A stretch of 64,000 bases of DNA, from positions 476,001-540,000 of the forward strand of contig NW_026945753.1 in the NCBI RefSeq assembly GCF_034702125.1, in the 5' to 3' direction. Shown piece by piece: positions 45,413 to 59,255 of this stretch. The DNA comes from Engraulis encrasicolus (Eukaryota > Chordata > Actinopteri > Clupeiformes > Engraulidae). Each line of letters starts with the position of its first letter. The stretch's first letter is position 1. The position numbers and the translations under genes were made by a program. The notes beneath the pieces are model-generated. The model had not been told where the DNA came from. It was given only the letters and a program-made list of their open reading frames with translations, and searched no databases.

Positions 45413-46195
45413 CCTTTAGAGTGTTTTTTCTCAGAATTCCTCCAAACGACTAAGTTGACTTTGGGTAAGTATAACATTTGATAGAGACAAGATATGAAAA
45501 TAACGAAAACACCTTTGGAAAGAGCTTGAAGTTGACTTTCAAATGGTAACGATATCTCAAAAATGTAAAATCCCACCATGTGAAGGGTTTTCCCAGATCG
45601 CATCACAATTGATAGAGAGACATAATTACACTGCGTAAAAACATTTACCTGTAGGGTAATAAGAGTAATTTAGTTCAACGTGCGTGCCTCACCTCTCACT
45701 CTCCGGCTCGTAGAGTAGCATACCTGTAGGCTAGCCAGAGGCACGTGACCCACGCCTGGGAACTTTTGAAGCGGTAGCTAAGCGATGATGCCCAAATCAT
45801 GCAATCACCTGCATGCCGTTCCCCAAACAGTCACGTCTTTCTGCATGCTACATTAACTGTCCCCCATGCAATGCTGTTGTGATCCTGTACGCATTGCTGC
45901 TGTTAACCACTTGACGTCAGGCCTCTTGACTCATGACTCATAAGACATTAACACAGGCCACAGACAGACATAACACCCATACAGTTGTTATCCTTTCCTT
46001 TCACATCCTGCAGAACTGAAAATGTGACCCACCACATCTGTATTTGCAAAAAAACAAAAAAACATACAGATTTAACCCATTGGTGCCTGAGGCTGCTTAT
46101 GCAATGTTTTGACCCAGGTGCCTGGAGTGGATGGATGCAGCATTCAGGCTTGTGAGATTCGAGATTTTTCCTTCCAAATGTGGGTGCTGTATGTT

Positions 46196-47318
<1,123 letters not shown>

Positions 47319-47874
47319 ATGAACACATTCTAATGCTAGATGAGGGTCCTAGCTTTTAAATTGGTTCCATTCCATGCTTTTATGTGCATCAGAGGCTGAG
47401 ATATTGGGTTTTTATAGGCTGATGGCACATTTTCCCAAAAAGGGCTTAGGCATTAAGCAGGCATTTTTTGCAGGTTTTGCAGTTATAGAGGATATGGTCT
47501 CTTCCCACACAACCATCTTTGCCTTGTCAAGACAAATTGGGCTACTTCACAGTGACTAGACCCAGGGATGGCTGAAGCACTAAGCAACTTTTGAAGAGGT
47601 TTTTTTTTTTAGGTGCACAAATTGACTGAGGTTTCGGCGCACCTGCGCCTTTCTCAGACTCCTCCTCCTTCCTCATTTTTCCCTTGTGTTTAGGTGTGTG
47701 GTGTTCCCACCCTTGTGTTTTAGATACATTTTTGTTTGTTTACCATCTTGCCGATGCTAGCTCTATGGAACTGCTTTTTGCAAAGGGTAAGTAAACAGTA
47801 TTTCGTTACGTTATTTAGTTACGGTATTTCATTTAGAACTTACTTACTTACCTTCCCTTTAGTCCCGTAACAGT

Positions 47875-48084
47875 GGGCCTAAATGTTGAAAAAGCAGGCT
47901 CTTGGTACTGCACTTTGCAGAGGCTGGTCCCGTAGTAGAGTACTGCACATTGCTATGAATAGACCTGTAATAGTGCAGGTTGCATAGGCAGGTCCAGTTA
48001 TGTTACATGCTGCTGACTAGTCCCAAACTAGTGCCTGTGGCAAATCATGTGTCATAGTGTCCCATATTACTATGACTAGTTCCA
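47875..48084. repeat. Local repeat interrupted by a LINE, left part
   Basis: Repeated motifs GTGCAGGTTGCA, GGCAGGTCCAGTTATGTT and GCTGCTGACTAGTCCC occur here and again at 49353-49445. The LINE fragment at 48085-49352 separates the two parts and appears to have inserted into the array. Confidence 0.7.
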
Positions 48085-49352
48085 AACTAGATTCAGATTC
48101 AGATTCAGATTCAGATTCAGATTACTTTATTAGTCCCATGAAGGGCAATTCAGTTTGCGGTCCCAGTCTCCATCAGTCAATGAATAGATAGTAGAAATAA
48201 AAAGAGTAGAAAATGAAATACAAAACCTAAAGGAAACAAAAAACAATAAATAATAAATAGAAAACAAAAACATACACATTTTAATACATACATTCAAACA
48301 CCCTGTCCTGTCAGTGATGAGCAGCCCTCAGTAAATTAAATGGTCAGTAATGAACTCTACCCCTACAACTTGTTTAATAATCTAATGGTTGTAGGGATGA
48401 AGATCCAGAGTAACGCTTTGTTTTTGTCCTGACAGAATAATAGCGCCTCCCAGAGGGCATTAATCAAAATTCACCACTTAAAACATGGTCAGGTTGACTA
48501 GTGATACTTTTAGCCTTTTGGACTGCCTGTTTGTTAAACAGAGCACTCAGACTATTTAGCTGTGTTCCAATAATCTTTGATGACGTGTTAACAATACTGC
48601 TGAGACTTGTTCTTGTCTTTGACTGAAAGGCTATTGAACCAGCATAAAAAAGAGAAAGTTAAGAGACTCTCAATAAAAGACTGATAAAAGTTACGTAAAA
48701 TGGTTTTAGAGACACTGAAGGAGTTAAGCTTCCTCAGCAAATGAATTCTCTGTTGTCCCTTTTTGACAATTGTCTCAGTGTTTATATGGAACTTGAGCTC
48801 ACTGTCAAATATTGTACCTAAGTACTTAAAGGAGTCAACGATTTCCACGTCTTCCCCATGTATGACACTTGCTATTGGTTCTGCCTTTTGCCTTCCTAAA
48901 ATCAATTATGAGCTCTTTTGTCTTGGCTACCTTTAAATCTAAAAAATGATCGTCGCACCCAGACTACACAAAAATAGGTCAATGCTAGCCCATGACTAGA
49001 ATGTGGGCCTGGAAATAAAGATAGCAGTGCAGTTGTCATCTGAAAACTTGACTAAGTGACTTCCTTGTTGGGAAGTCCTGCAGCTGTCGGTGTACAAAAT
49101 AAAAAGTAAAGGAAGAGAGAGAACACAGCCTTGCAGCGAGCCCGTATTTGAAGAAATGGGTTGTGATAGTTGACCATTTACAAATACTCGCTGTATTCTA
49201 TCTGTTAAAATTTTTTAAAAGTAGCAGCAATAGTTGATTAGATAGCTGGAAATCATTTGCTAATCTCTCAATCAGGATATGTGGCTGCATTTTGTTAAAA
49301 GCAGAAGAAAAATCTGCGAATAAAAGCATAACATGGGACCCAGGCTTCTCCA
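48085..49352 (-). pseudogene. LINE fragment with reverse transcriptase motifs
   Basis: On the - strand: M-L-L-F-A-D-F-S-S-A-F-N near 49310 is the reverse transcriptase palm motif (second half of the conserved Asp block), and 48588-48905 encodes V-D-S-F-K-Y-L-G-T-I-F-D and L-L-R-K-L-N-S-F, typical of the region after the catalytic core. The catalytic YADD box falls in a broken stretch between the two frames. The 3' end has GGGACTAATAAAGTAATC and a (TGAATC)n tail (48089-48124). 5' truncated and frameshifted. Confidence 0.85.
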
Positions 49353-49659
49353 AGTGCAGGTTGCAAAGGCAGGTCCAGTTATGTTGCATGCTGCTGACTA
49401 GTCCCATAATAGTGCATGTGGAGGCCGGTCCTGTGATATTGCACATGACAAAAGTCCATTCATTTTGCATGGTAGGCCGGCCTACTTTTTATTTCAAAAT
49501 GCTACTACAGTATCACTGTGTCAGAATCGTCACAATAGGATTTAACAGCAATACCAACAATAATGTGTTATATGTAGGCCTATGTCTTCTGTCTAGGTAG
49601 GTGTAATGTACTGTATGTGTACTGTCTATCATGGATGCCGCGCGGGGTCGGGGGGGTTG

Positions 49660-49702
49660 TGGGGGGGGGGGGGGGCGATGTTGTTGGGGGGGGGGGGGGG
49701 GG
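49660..49702 (+). repeat. Two long poly-G tracts
   Basis: Runs of about 15 and 18 consecutive G separated by CGATGTTGTT. Strong G-quadruplex potential on the + strand and a likely site of length instability or sequencing error. ORFs spanning it encode Gly or Pro runs and are not credible genes. Confidence 0.95.
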
Positions 49703-49789
49703 TTTTTACAGATTATAAGGGCCCAAGTGCTGACAGGGGCCCCTGGAAGGGTGCTGATGACACATTTTGTCATTTTGGGGCCTTTAAAT

Positions 49790-50000
49790 TTGAATCTTTC
49801 ATGGGGCCCAAACATTTTTAGCGGCGCCCTGCTGTCTATGTCTAATTGTCTACGTCCACACCTAAAGTCCAATGTATGTCTATGTCTACATAGGAAAGTA
49901 AGGAACGTATTTAAATTCTTTGTATGACCAGTGCATGTAAAGAAATTGACAATAAATCCGACTTGACTTGACTTGACTTGACTTGACTTGACTGTTGCAA
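49790..50000 (+). mobile_element. Retroelement 3' tail with (GACTT)n
   Basis: GACAATAAATCCGACTTGAC followed by about five GACTT repeats to 49992, a typical 3' end of fish LINE- or SINE-type elements on the + strand. No reverse transcriptase is visible upstream. Confidence 0.6.
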
Positions 50001-50304
50001 GTTCATTGCATGGCTCTATGTCTGCTGCTGGAGTAACTTCTGGGTGTTTTCAAAGTCCGGTCCTGTAGGCTTAGCATTTTGCAAAATACGGGCTATTGGC
50101 AAAGGCTTGCTGAAAAGCACTGCATGCTAGTGTTATGCCCGGCTCTGCTGGTGGGTTATTTCCCCATTTGGCCCACAGGTGGAGCTATGGACAGGAGACG
50201 GTGGACCATCTGAGGGCTGCTGATTGGGCGGTCTATAGACCATCTGAGGGCTGCTGATTGGGCGGCCTATAAAGGTTTCCCATCAGCAGTCCATGAGTGC
50301 GTCT

Positions 50305-50500
50305 TAATATGGGACCTTGCCTCCTCCACTTGCCTCCTCCACTTGCCTCCTCCACTTGCTCCTCGTCATGATGACATCACTGACAACAGCCTTATATTTC
50401 AATATCTTTATAAAAGCTCAATTGTAAAGTCTTTTTCTCATTTGCAATTGGGATGGTGAATGAAAAACAGTCCCTCAAAATCTGTTGTGGCGAGGCTGAC
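50305..50500 (-). mobile_element. Truncated relative of the element at 1813-2092
   Basis: Carries CCTTGCCTCCTCCACTTG three times, then CATGATGACATCACTGAC, CAATTGTAAAGTCTTTTTCT and GGATGGTGAATGAAAAACAG, all found inverted at 1935-2085. The far end is missing. Confidence 0.75.
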
Positions 50501-50616
50501 AGCAAGGGCATGTTGGAAAATCTAAGGCAAGCTAAAAAAAGACACTGTAATCCTGATGGAATAAGCACACAAGGAACAGTAAGTGTTTCCATTCTTGACA
50601 TTTTATTTAATTATAA

Positions 50617-52726
50617 GGGTAACACTTCCAAATAAGGGGCCATAACTAACAGTAAAGTAGCTACAACCTAATACTTAAGTAAGGGTTAATAATCATTATT
50701 TAATGCCACATTAGACACATATTAATTGTTATTAATGCATATGTTGAACATTAGTAAGCAGTTACTTAACTATTAGATAACTATTACCTTGTGTTACAAG
50801 TTAATAGCATATTATTATTTAACTAATAGATAAGTAAGGGCACAGTTAATAGTCAAGTAGCTATCAGGTCATACTTAACTAAGGACCCAAATTAACACTT
50901 ACTTAATACAAAAGTAAGGCATAACTAATGGTTAATTAATACTTAAATATTGGGTTTTGGGACCCTTATATTAGAGTTGGCTGAGGATAACTAATGGTTT
51001 AATTAATAGATAGATATTGATAATTTGTGACCCTTATATTAGAGTTGGCTGCGGATTAACTAATGGTTAATTAATCGATAGATATTGGTGTTTTGGGCCC
51101 TTGTAATAGAGTTGCCTGAGCATACCTAATAGTCAAGTAATTAATCTACTGTGACATCTAGTTTTCACTCGTTCAAATCACTGTAATAGTGGCAACAGAA
51201 GCCATTATATAGCAAGGATTGGACGTACACTTTTCAATGATGGTGGGGTGATGTGATGTAATTTTTTTCATGTACCACTTATTAGTTTTAACGGTAAAAA
51301 CCCTACAATAAATGCAGAACATTATGAAGAGTAATAGTTTTGAAGCGAAACTAAACCATTCCTTTTGTGATAATTAGGTTAATGTTTGAGAATATTAGCT
51401 CCAAGAAGAGCAGTGCATGATGGGTACGCAATCTATAGACAACAATAATTCGGTATTATTTAATCATTAGATATGCCTTACTTTGTATTAAGTAAGTGTT
51501 AATTAAGGTCTTAGTTAAGTATGACCTAATAGCTACTTAACTATTAACTGTACCCTTACTTATCTATTAGTTAAATAATGATATGCTATTAACTTGAGAC
51601 ACATGGTAAGGGGCCATATATATAATTAAAATGAACATAATTAACAGCAAATTAGCTATAACCTAATACTTTAGTAACAGTTAATAATCACTACTTAATG
51701 CCACATTAGACACATATAAATTGTTATTAATTCATTACCATTATTCATTACCATGTGTCTCAAGTTCATAGCATATAATTATTTAACTAATAGATAAGTA
51801 AGGGTACAGTTAATAGTTATGTAGCTATTAGGTCATACTTAACTAAGGACCTTAATTAACACTTACTTAATATAAAAGTAAGGCATATCTAATGATTAAA
51901 TAATACCGAATTATTGTTGTCTATAGATTGCGTACCCATCATGCACTGCTCTTCTTGTAGCTAATATTCTCAAACATTAACCCAATTATCACAAAGGAAT
52001 GGTTTAGTTTTGCTTCAAAACTGTTACTCTTCATAATGTTCTGCATTTATTGTAGGGTTTTTACCATTAAATTTAATAAGTGGTACATGAAAAAATTACA
52101 TCTCATCATCCCACCATCATTGAGAAGTGTGTACATCCAATCCTTGCTATATAATGTCTCCTGTTGCCACTATTACAGTGATTTGAACGAGTGAAAACTA
52201 GATGTCACAGTAGATGAATTGCTTACTATTTAGGTATGCCTCAGCCAACTCTATATAATGGTCCCAAACACCAATATCTATCGATTAATTAACCATTAGT
52301 TCTCCCGCAGCCAACTCTAATATAAGGGTCCCAAACACCAATATATCTATTAATTAACCATTAGTTATCCTCAGCCAACTCTAATATAAGGGTCCCAAAA
52401 CCCAATATTTATGTATTATATAACCATTAGTTATGCCTTGCTTTTGTATTACGTAAGTGTTAATTTTGGTTCTTAGTTAAGTATGACCTGATAGCTACTT
52501 AACTATTAACTGTGCCCTTACTTATCTATTAGTTAAATAATAATATGCTATTAACTGGTAACACAAGGTAATAGTTATCTAATAGTTAAGTAACTGCTTA
52601 CTAATGCATTAATAACAATTATATCTGGTTTAATGTGGCATTAAGTAATGTTATTAACCCTTACTTAAGTATTAGGGTTGTAGCTACTTTACTGTTAATT
52701 ATGGCCCCCTTATTTGGAAGTGTCCA
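50617..52726. mobile_element. 2.1 kb foldback element with ~1 kb arms
   Basis: Starts GGGTAACACTTCC and ends GGAAGTGTCCA; TTATAA lies directly outside both ends (50611-50616, 52727-52732) as a probable target duplication. The arms are inverted copies over most of their length, meeting near 51675 (for example GTAATAGTGGCAAC at 51183 and its inverse at 52167). Short TTAACTATTAACTGT, CTTACTTATCTATTAG and TATTAGAGTTGGCTG motifs repeat within each arm in both orientations. AT-rich, no coding potential. Confidence 0.9.
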
Positions 52727-52734
52727 TTATAAGG

Positions 52735-55160
52735 TAAGACCTACCTAATTTCACAATGAATATATGAGCTAATGTATTTGAAGTTAAAATATGTTTAACA
52801 GGGCCTATTGGAAACAGGTTTGAGCACTGCTTAATTCATGATGCCGGGGAAAAACTGAAGGAAGTCACACCGCCCATACTCTGTTAGATTGCCTTTCCCT
52901 ATCCACAATCAATGGAGCTGACGTTGTCGGATTTCCTGTTTCTGTATTACCAGCATGGGACAATCAAAACGGAAAAAAAACAAAAAAAAAAAAAAAAAAA
53001 ACAAAAAACAGAGCATTTCACTCAATCCATTGGGTTGTGTGAATGTTTTGTTTTACTCACAGCTTCAGTTATTTACAATCAACACACTCTTTTTGGTCTG
53101 TCTTTTTGTTGGTCTTCCAATGGAATGTTTAGCCTTCCCCCTCATCAATACAATAATTATCTAGAATTAACAAAAACCGTGTTTGAAAAAACATAATTGC
53201 TTACAAATTATAAAAATTAGATAGGACTGAATTAGAACACCTGAGTCATTTGCTATAGTTCAAAACCCTAACGAAAACATTGGAGGAGAGGGAAGCACCC
53301 TCGCCCACACTAAAACCCCCATACAATAAGAGGACGTGATCGCCCTCCCCATGATGTCGGCCCCCACACCCAGTGACCTAAGGGGTAAATGAAAGCCGAA
53401 AACATAATTGAAAAACAAACACCCCCATATTCTCCCCCTCCACTGGTCTCTCCTCCACGAGAAGACAACTGTCTCATTTTTGTTCTGTGATTCTGCATTC
53501 TAAATAAATGCCCTGAAAAGCCTAAAACCATGTATTCCATGTAGTAACTGTATATGTGTATGCCTAGAACACATGAGTGCACATAAACTGTTAATCAGCA
53601 TAGGCCAATTAGAAAAAAAAGGTGTTCTACCTTTTTCAAATCTAAAAATAATATATAGCTAATATACAAACTAAGCGTATTACCAAAGCATTATACTACA
53701 GTGTGTGTATAAACAAAGCACAATAACTTCATCATCACTGTTGCACTTCATGTACCCAACAAAAGCAAATGTCTATGACTGGGACTCTAAAACTGAGAAA
53801 AAAAGGCCCCTCACACAACGACTTGGTATTGGGTTGGATAATTAAAGGAGAATTCTTTGTTGCCACGTTTGGATTAATATCCCATCTTGGTTGTGGACCG
53901 GATGGGAGGAAAGGGATTTATTGAGAATCAATGAAGGCAATTTAACCTGACCACTGAGCCGAGAAATTTTGCGCCAAAAGTTGCGCACATGAAGTTGTCT
54001 CAATTGCAGCTGTTTTCGGTTAAAACCTGGCCTGTCGGGCACGTATTTGACCTGTTTTTAACGCTCCTAGTCGTGCATTAAACTGAACCAGTCCTTCCTT
54101 TTTGAACGCTTTGGCCACGGGGTGTGTGTACCCATTACGAAGTCGATCTAGTGCGTTCACAGTTTCCATTAGGTCATGCACAGGGCACGACACATTTAGG
54201 AGTTTTCAAAAGTGGCGCACCTACCTCTCGCTTCCGCTTCCACCTTCCAACTACCCGTCCGCAAACAAATGGTTCGCCAAAGTGATTACTTCATAGTAAT
54301 CCATTTTATTTTTGTCCACCAAAGACCGAGCCAAAGGAAAACACATTCCACACGTTTCCATGGCCTGTGTTGTTATTGTCTTGCAGAAATTCACGTCTCG
54401 AGTAAACGCAGGGCGTGGGGTTTTGTGTTGTGATGTTCACGCGTGTCACATGGACTCCTGCGACGGACACGCCAACATTTCGCTTTCATCCAGTTATACA
54501 GAAGCGAGGACGAGAGGAGAGAGAGTGGCCGCTGTCGTAATTATACTGTTTGATATTTTGAGATGGATCCTTCGTTGGGGTCTGGTGTGTTCAATTGAAG
54601 AGTTTGGTGGCCATTGTTATCTTTTTCGAACCAGAATATTTGTTACAGATAAAAGAATTCGCTGTGGAATGTGTTCCTTCTGGCTCGTGTCTTTGGTGGA
54701 CACAACCATAAAAAAATAAAATGGTAATTACTACTGAAGTATCACTTTTGGCGCGAACCATTTTGCGGTCGTAGTTGGACATATCCCCTCTAACCCCATC
54801 CCATGTTTTTTTTCCCTGAATTTGTTAGAAGCACTTTGGAGTTTAAACCATGCCTTGTATGACACAGTGCTATACAAATCCAATTATTATTATTAAAATT
54901 ATTATTATTCTTAAACTTGACACATTTTGGGTCATGATGCTTTGTTAAAAGATGTAGCCAGGAGGTGTAATGAATTTTCAATCTAATTCAGTCTCATTTC
55001 AATCATACATTTGACCTAAATTATGTTGGTACTGTACTTTGTCTTTTGTAGGGCAGTAGTAGTAGTAAAGTAATAGTAGTACTAATAGTGGAATAGCAGT
55101 AGCATCTCCTAAATATTGAAAATTTAATAGTAGCAATGGTGCTTTTAGTACATTTACTAG
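52735..55160. other. No gene or mobile element recognised
   Basis: ORFs up to 135 codons (for example 54312-54719) show no domains, splice context or homology I can recognise. A poly-A run lies at 52974-53001 and short (TTA)n near 54883. Confidence 0.5.
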
Positions 55161-55169
55161 TACCATAGC

Positions 55170-55260
55170 ACTATAATATAATATAATATAATATATATAA
55201 TATAATATAATATAATGTATATAATATAATGTAATATATATAATAATGTAATATAAAACT
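55170..55260. repeat. AT-rich (TATAA)n-type tract
   Basis: Repeats of ATATAATATAATAT. Similar tracts lie on either side of the hAT-like element (55480-55503 and 57458-57590). Confidence 0.9.
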
Positions 55261-55503
55261 TTTGTTTTAGCCATTAAAGCATGACATGATTCCAAAATAA
55301 ACTTCAGACAAAAGTGGCCACCGTGTTATAAGCAGGATAATGGACTTTACGGGTTCGAATAGCATAACCTAATAATGCACTTCGAGGTGTAACCGCTACA
55401 CTTTGTGGCTGCATTACCACCTTGGCTTGCATTATTTATCTGCCATCCAAACGTCAGTTATCCCTTACATATAATATAGGCTAATAATATAATATAATAT
55501 ACT

Positions 55504-57457
55504 CAGGGCTCTAAATTAACGGGCGCCAACACGCCAAATGCGGGTGAAAAATCATTTTGGCTGGTAGAAAAAATCTCCACTAGCCAAATTGGCCGGTAGC
55601 GCGCCTCCGACTGAACGCTAAACAGCTGCCCGCACAGATCTGTAGCTGCCGTCTGATGAACGTTAAAACGTCGCCTATCCACACCCATTGGCTGACCGTT
55701 AATCACAATAAGGCAGCCTCACATCCATTGGCTGCGAGTTTGATACCCGCGCGCTGGAACTAGGCCCCGTTCGAAACGGGGAACGGCAGCTGTCCTTCCG
55801 TGAGCTAAAATGGACATCGAGTCATGACGTGTGGTTCGAAACGAAAATTGCTTATTTCCTCTCTCGGCAGTTGACTGCATTTGGGGCGTAACGAGGATAT
55901 TTCAAGGATACATCAGATGCTGACTTCGCTGCCTTTCTACCCAAAATGCTGTGCGCCACCTCCCTCTCAGCCGGAAAACCTGAAAAACAAACATGGCTAC
56001 TACCCAAGCTACTACCTTTCATACTCTTTATTCTGAAGTTATGTATGTAGATATTGAAAATCGAATGCAATAATCAACATTGTAGTATCTAAATATGCTG
56101 TCGCTAGATCTATTTATAGCCTATTTTACGATTGCCGCCGTCTCTGACGATCATTCACCGTTCAACTAGCATGCGTAAGCTAAGCGGAACGTGATGAACG
56201 TAACTCCCCCCATAGAATCGCAAGAATCGCCGTAACATCAAATGCGCAAGACGGCGCACTCGTTAGTGCCGTTCGTAACCGGCTGCCTCATCAGCTGGAC
56301 TTCGCCTCTCTGACTCAGTGACCTGTTTATGTAGGAGGAGAGTCATCGAGTCACTGCCTCCCGTTTCGAATTCAGCCCCTAGTGTTGATAAAATATGTTC
56401 AGTGAGCGGAAATAGAGAATTGGTGGAGCGAAAACGGCGTGAGTGAGTGAGGGACAGGACAAGCTGTTTGTCAAAACAGTGTCGTTGCACGTCAGAAGCC
56501 ATCTGATATTTGCGAGGTCCTCGCAACTACAAACGATGGAATTGTCGTTTCCTATATAACGCCCACGCCATCGCAAAGACCCTGCACGAGTTTGACATGG
56601 ATATACGAGTAAGTGAAAAAAAAAGATACAACAAAAAACTAGCGACGAAAGTAACAAAGTAAGCATGGTCTCTGTGGTCTTATTAGATACTGTATCTAGT
56701 TTGATAGCGTAAAGGTAATTGTATTCCAAGGCATTTGTAAGTAAACCTGGAGGAACTTGAAGGTGTCCACGCAGCAGCAGCATAAACACACACTGCAGAC
56801 ATCATTCACCCACTGTATGAGGTGTGGTGTGTGTGCGTGCGTCGCGATGCGGGGGTTGTCTCCTGTCCTTCTCCTCTCCGTCTCCTTCTCCTCCCTTTCA
56901 TCTCTTCTCCCCTTCACCTGTCTTTTGTGCATTGTCAATAGTATTTGACCACTGTGTGTGAAGTGATGCTGTGTAGGGGATATTAGGTTTTGCAGGTTGG
57001 TTTGGGTTGTGTTGTGTGTGTTTGGCTAGTGCTATGTTGACAGTTCTGGTATGGTTGTGACATTAGTGTTGAAAGGCATGCTGTGTTGAGTTGTGAGTTG
57101 TAGGCCTATACTGTATGTGAGGTTGGGTGATGGTGTGTGAGGGTAAAAGGTGTTGGCTGTCTGTGCAGTATATGGAAATTGAATGAAAAATAATGAACAT
57201 GCAGGAAATAAAAATAGAATTACTAAATAATTATAGATATAGACTGAATTATATTGAGTCTAATATTTATATTGTTTTATCATGTGTTGAGGACATAGCT
57301 TAGTTTAATTAAAATAATTAAAAAGCCAAACGTAATCTTACGCATGGTTTATTTTGGTGAAAAAAAATGGCTTGTTGACCTTCCATTTGGCTAGTAAGAA
57401 AAAAATGCTACTAGCCAATGGATTGCTGGTGGTGGAAAAAGTTAATTTAGAGCCCTG
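55504..57457. mobile_element. 1.95 kb hAT-like element
   Basis: Perfect 17-bp termini CAGGGCTCTAAATTAAC and GTTAATTTAGAGCCCTG; subterminal blocks carry GGCTGGTAG and CTAGCCAA motifs in inverse. Flanks AATATACT and AATATAAT match at six of eight positions in an AT-rich target. The interior lacks a convincing transposase; ORFs of 60-136 codons on both strands are unrecognised. Probably a non-autonomous member of the widespread CAGGGCTC family of fish. Confidence 0.88.
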
Positions 57458-57739
57458 AATATAATATAATATAATTATATATATAAAAATAATATAATTA
57501 TAATATAACTTAATAATATAATATGTATATGATATAATATGATATCATATCATATAATCAAATCATATATATATCATATCATAAAATGTATTAGTTTTGT
57601 TTTTCCAAAGAGAAGAGTCAGAGGCCTGTTCCTGCTTCTCTCCTCTATCGTCAAGGGTGATCACACTCCACCGTTTTGTTGGATGTCAAGGGGCGGTCCC
57701 TCCGTCCTAGCTGTCTCCTTGCTCCTGTAGCTCCACGCC

Positions 57740-58520
57740 AGCCTCCCCTCCTGCATTCATTTGTGCACACGTCCAATAACATCATATTTAAAAACAACAC
57801 ATCCAATAAAATCAGATTATAGCACACAAAGTTTACATAGGCAAGCTATTATTAACATACACTTCTCTGTTGTAGAATAATGATGATTTACATAAGACAG
57901 TGGTGAGTGATTAGTGTGTGTAAAATGAACATCAAAAGGGCAAAATACACAAACTGACCTTGCTGATCTGTGGGGGAGTGTGATGCACCTCTTCCATACT
58001 GGGCAGAAAGAAGAAATACAATGAAGAACATTACACAACAAAAACAGGTTCAGTTTCCCACCCACTTAACCACTAAGCATTCAGTACACACTGAGGGTTC
58101 AAGCAAAGATGCAAAAAGCAAACCACGACCTGCCCACCAAATAGCTCCCCCTTTTAATCCATTTGTTTGTAGAGGTGACGTTTTAGCGCGCACAATGGCC
58201 CTTCCTCAGGCAGGGAACGCTACACTACAGTAACCATGGATTAAAGGGGAGGTGGTTCATCTTTGGTGATGGATCATCATTGGTGATGGATCAATCTTTG
58301 GTGATGGATCATCTTTGCCTTTCCACTGTAAGGATCTGGCCAAGGATCCTTGCGTTATTACCAGAAATATTAAGGCACTATACCGGACAAAATGTAATAA
58401 GTATTGTCTTCTGTGTATATTGTGTGAAGGGCAGGCCTAATATAAAGTGTCATAGAGTGGCTGCTGGCTGTACATGCAAGTAAACAACATACAGTTATGA
58501 TTGTGTTTAATAGTATGGCT
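57740..58520. other. No gene recognised
   Basis: Ordinary unique-looking sequence. GGTGATGGATCAT is repeated four times near 58265-58310. Confidence 0.5.
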
Positions 58521-58541
58521 GCATCAAAGGCATGAGTTCAA

Positions 58542-58861
58542 ACCTGAAGGTTTAAACAGAGAAAAGGCAGGGGCTCGAGAGGAGGCCACCTGAAGGGTGT
58601 TACACAGAGAAAAGGCAGGGGCTCGAGAAAGGGAGGGATGCAACCCGTGATGACCTGAAGGGTTACACAGAGAAAAGGCAGGGGCTCGAGAGGAGGCAAC
58701 CCGTGGATGACCGGAAGGGTTCCACAGAGAAAAGGCAGGGGCTTCGAGGAGGGCACCCTGAAGGGTTACACAGAGACAGGCAGGGGCTCGAGAGGAGGCG
58801 CCCGTGATGACCTGAAGGGTTACACAGAGAAAAGGCAGGGGCTCGAGAGGAGGCGCCCGTG
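58542..58861. repeat. Minisatellite of about 60 bp, five to six copies
   Basis: Unit contains CCTGAAGGGTTACACAGAG, AAAAGGCAGGGGCTCGAGAG and GAGGC, with length differences between copies. Antisense frames read Pro/Leu-rich repeats (L-P-F-L-C) and are not credible genes. Confidence 0.93.
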
Positions 58862-59096
58862 AATGTCATGTCAATATATGGGCGGTCATTACTAGCCTGA
58901 TTATCATCAACGTTTAAATGGCTTCGAGACACTTGGTCTTACCAAGAGCATAACAATAAACATACGGACCATGGTTAACCTGTCTTGGTTTGCTTATGGT
59001 TGTTTGCTTATCGACACAAAGTGTGAGGAGTTATTGTATTTGGAGGAAAATCAGAAAGTACTTGCATTGCTCTTGACCTGACTGGTTGTGCAAATT

Positions 59097-59255
59097 AGTG
59101 GTGTAGTCTACGTGGAACGCAGGTATACGGAGTATGACCGCTTCTAAATTTTAGGGGCTTCAGTATACCCACTTAAAAATTGATTAACCCATTATTTAGA
59201 ATAGGGTAAATATATACAGTATACCCACTTCAACAAAAGTAGACTACAACCACTG
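59097..59255. mobile_element. Small MITE with AGTGGTGTAGTCTAC ends
   Basis: Left AGTGGTGTAGTCTAC and right GTAGACTACAACCACT are imperfect inverted termini around TATACCCACTT repeats. About 160 bp, no target duplication established. Confidence 0.65.

Larger units (their letters stand above)
42038..45611. repeat. 27-bp perfect inverted repeat pair bounding 3.6 kb
   Basis: CAATTGTGATGCGATCTGGG plus AAAACCC at 42038-42064 recurs as an exact inverse at 45585-45611. The interior holds the ~370-bp duplication, an (AAT)n array and the 36-bp tandem repeat, but no recognisable gene. It may be an element boundary; no target duplication was seen. Confidence 0.5.

Noticed and set aside
49513..49927. ORFs of about 100-120 codons on both strands around the G-tracts
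   Set aside because: They consist largely of Gly or Pro runs encoded by homopolymer G/C and have no domain or splice support.
54312..54719. 135-codon ORF as a possible gene
   Set aside because: No recognisable domain, no splice or promoter context and no repeat of the pattern elsewhere; length is compatible with chance.
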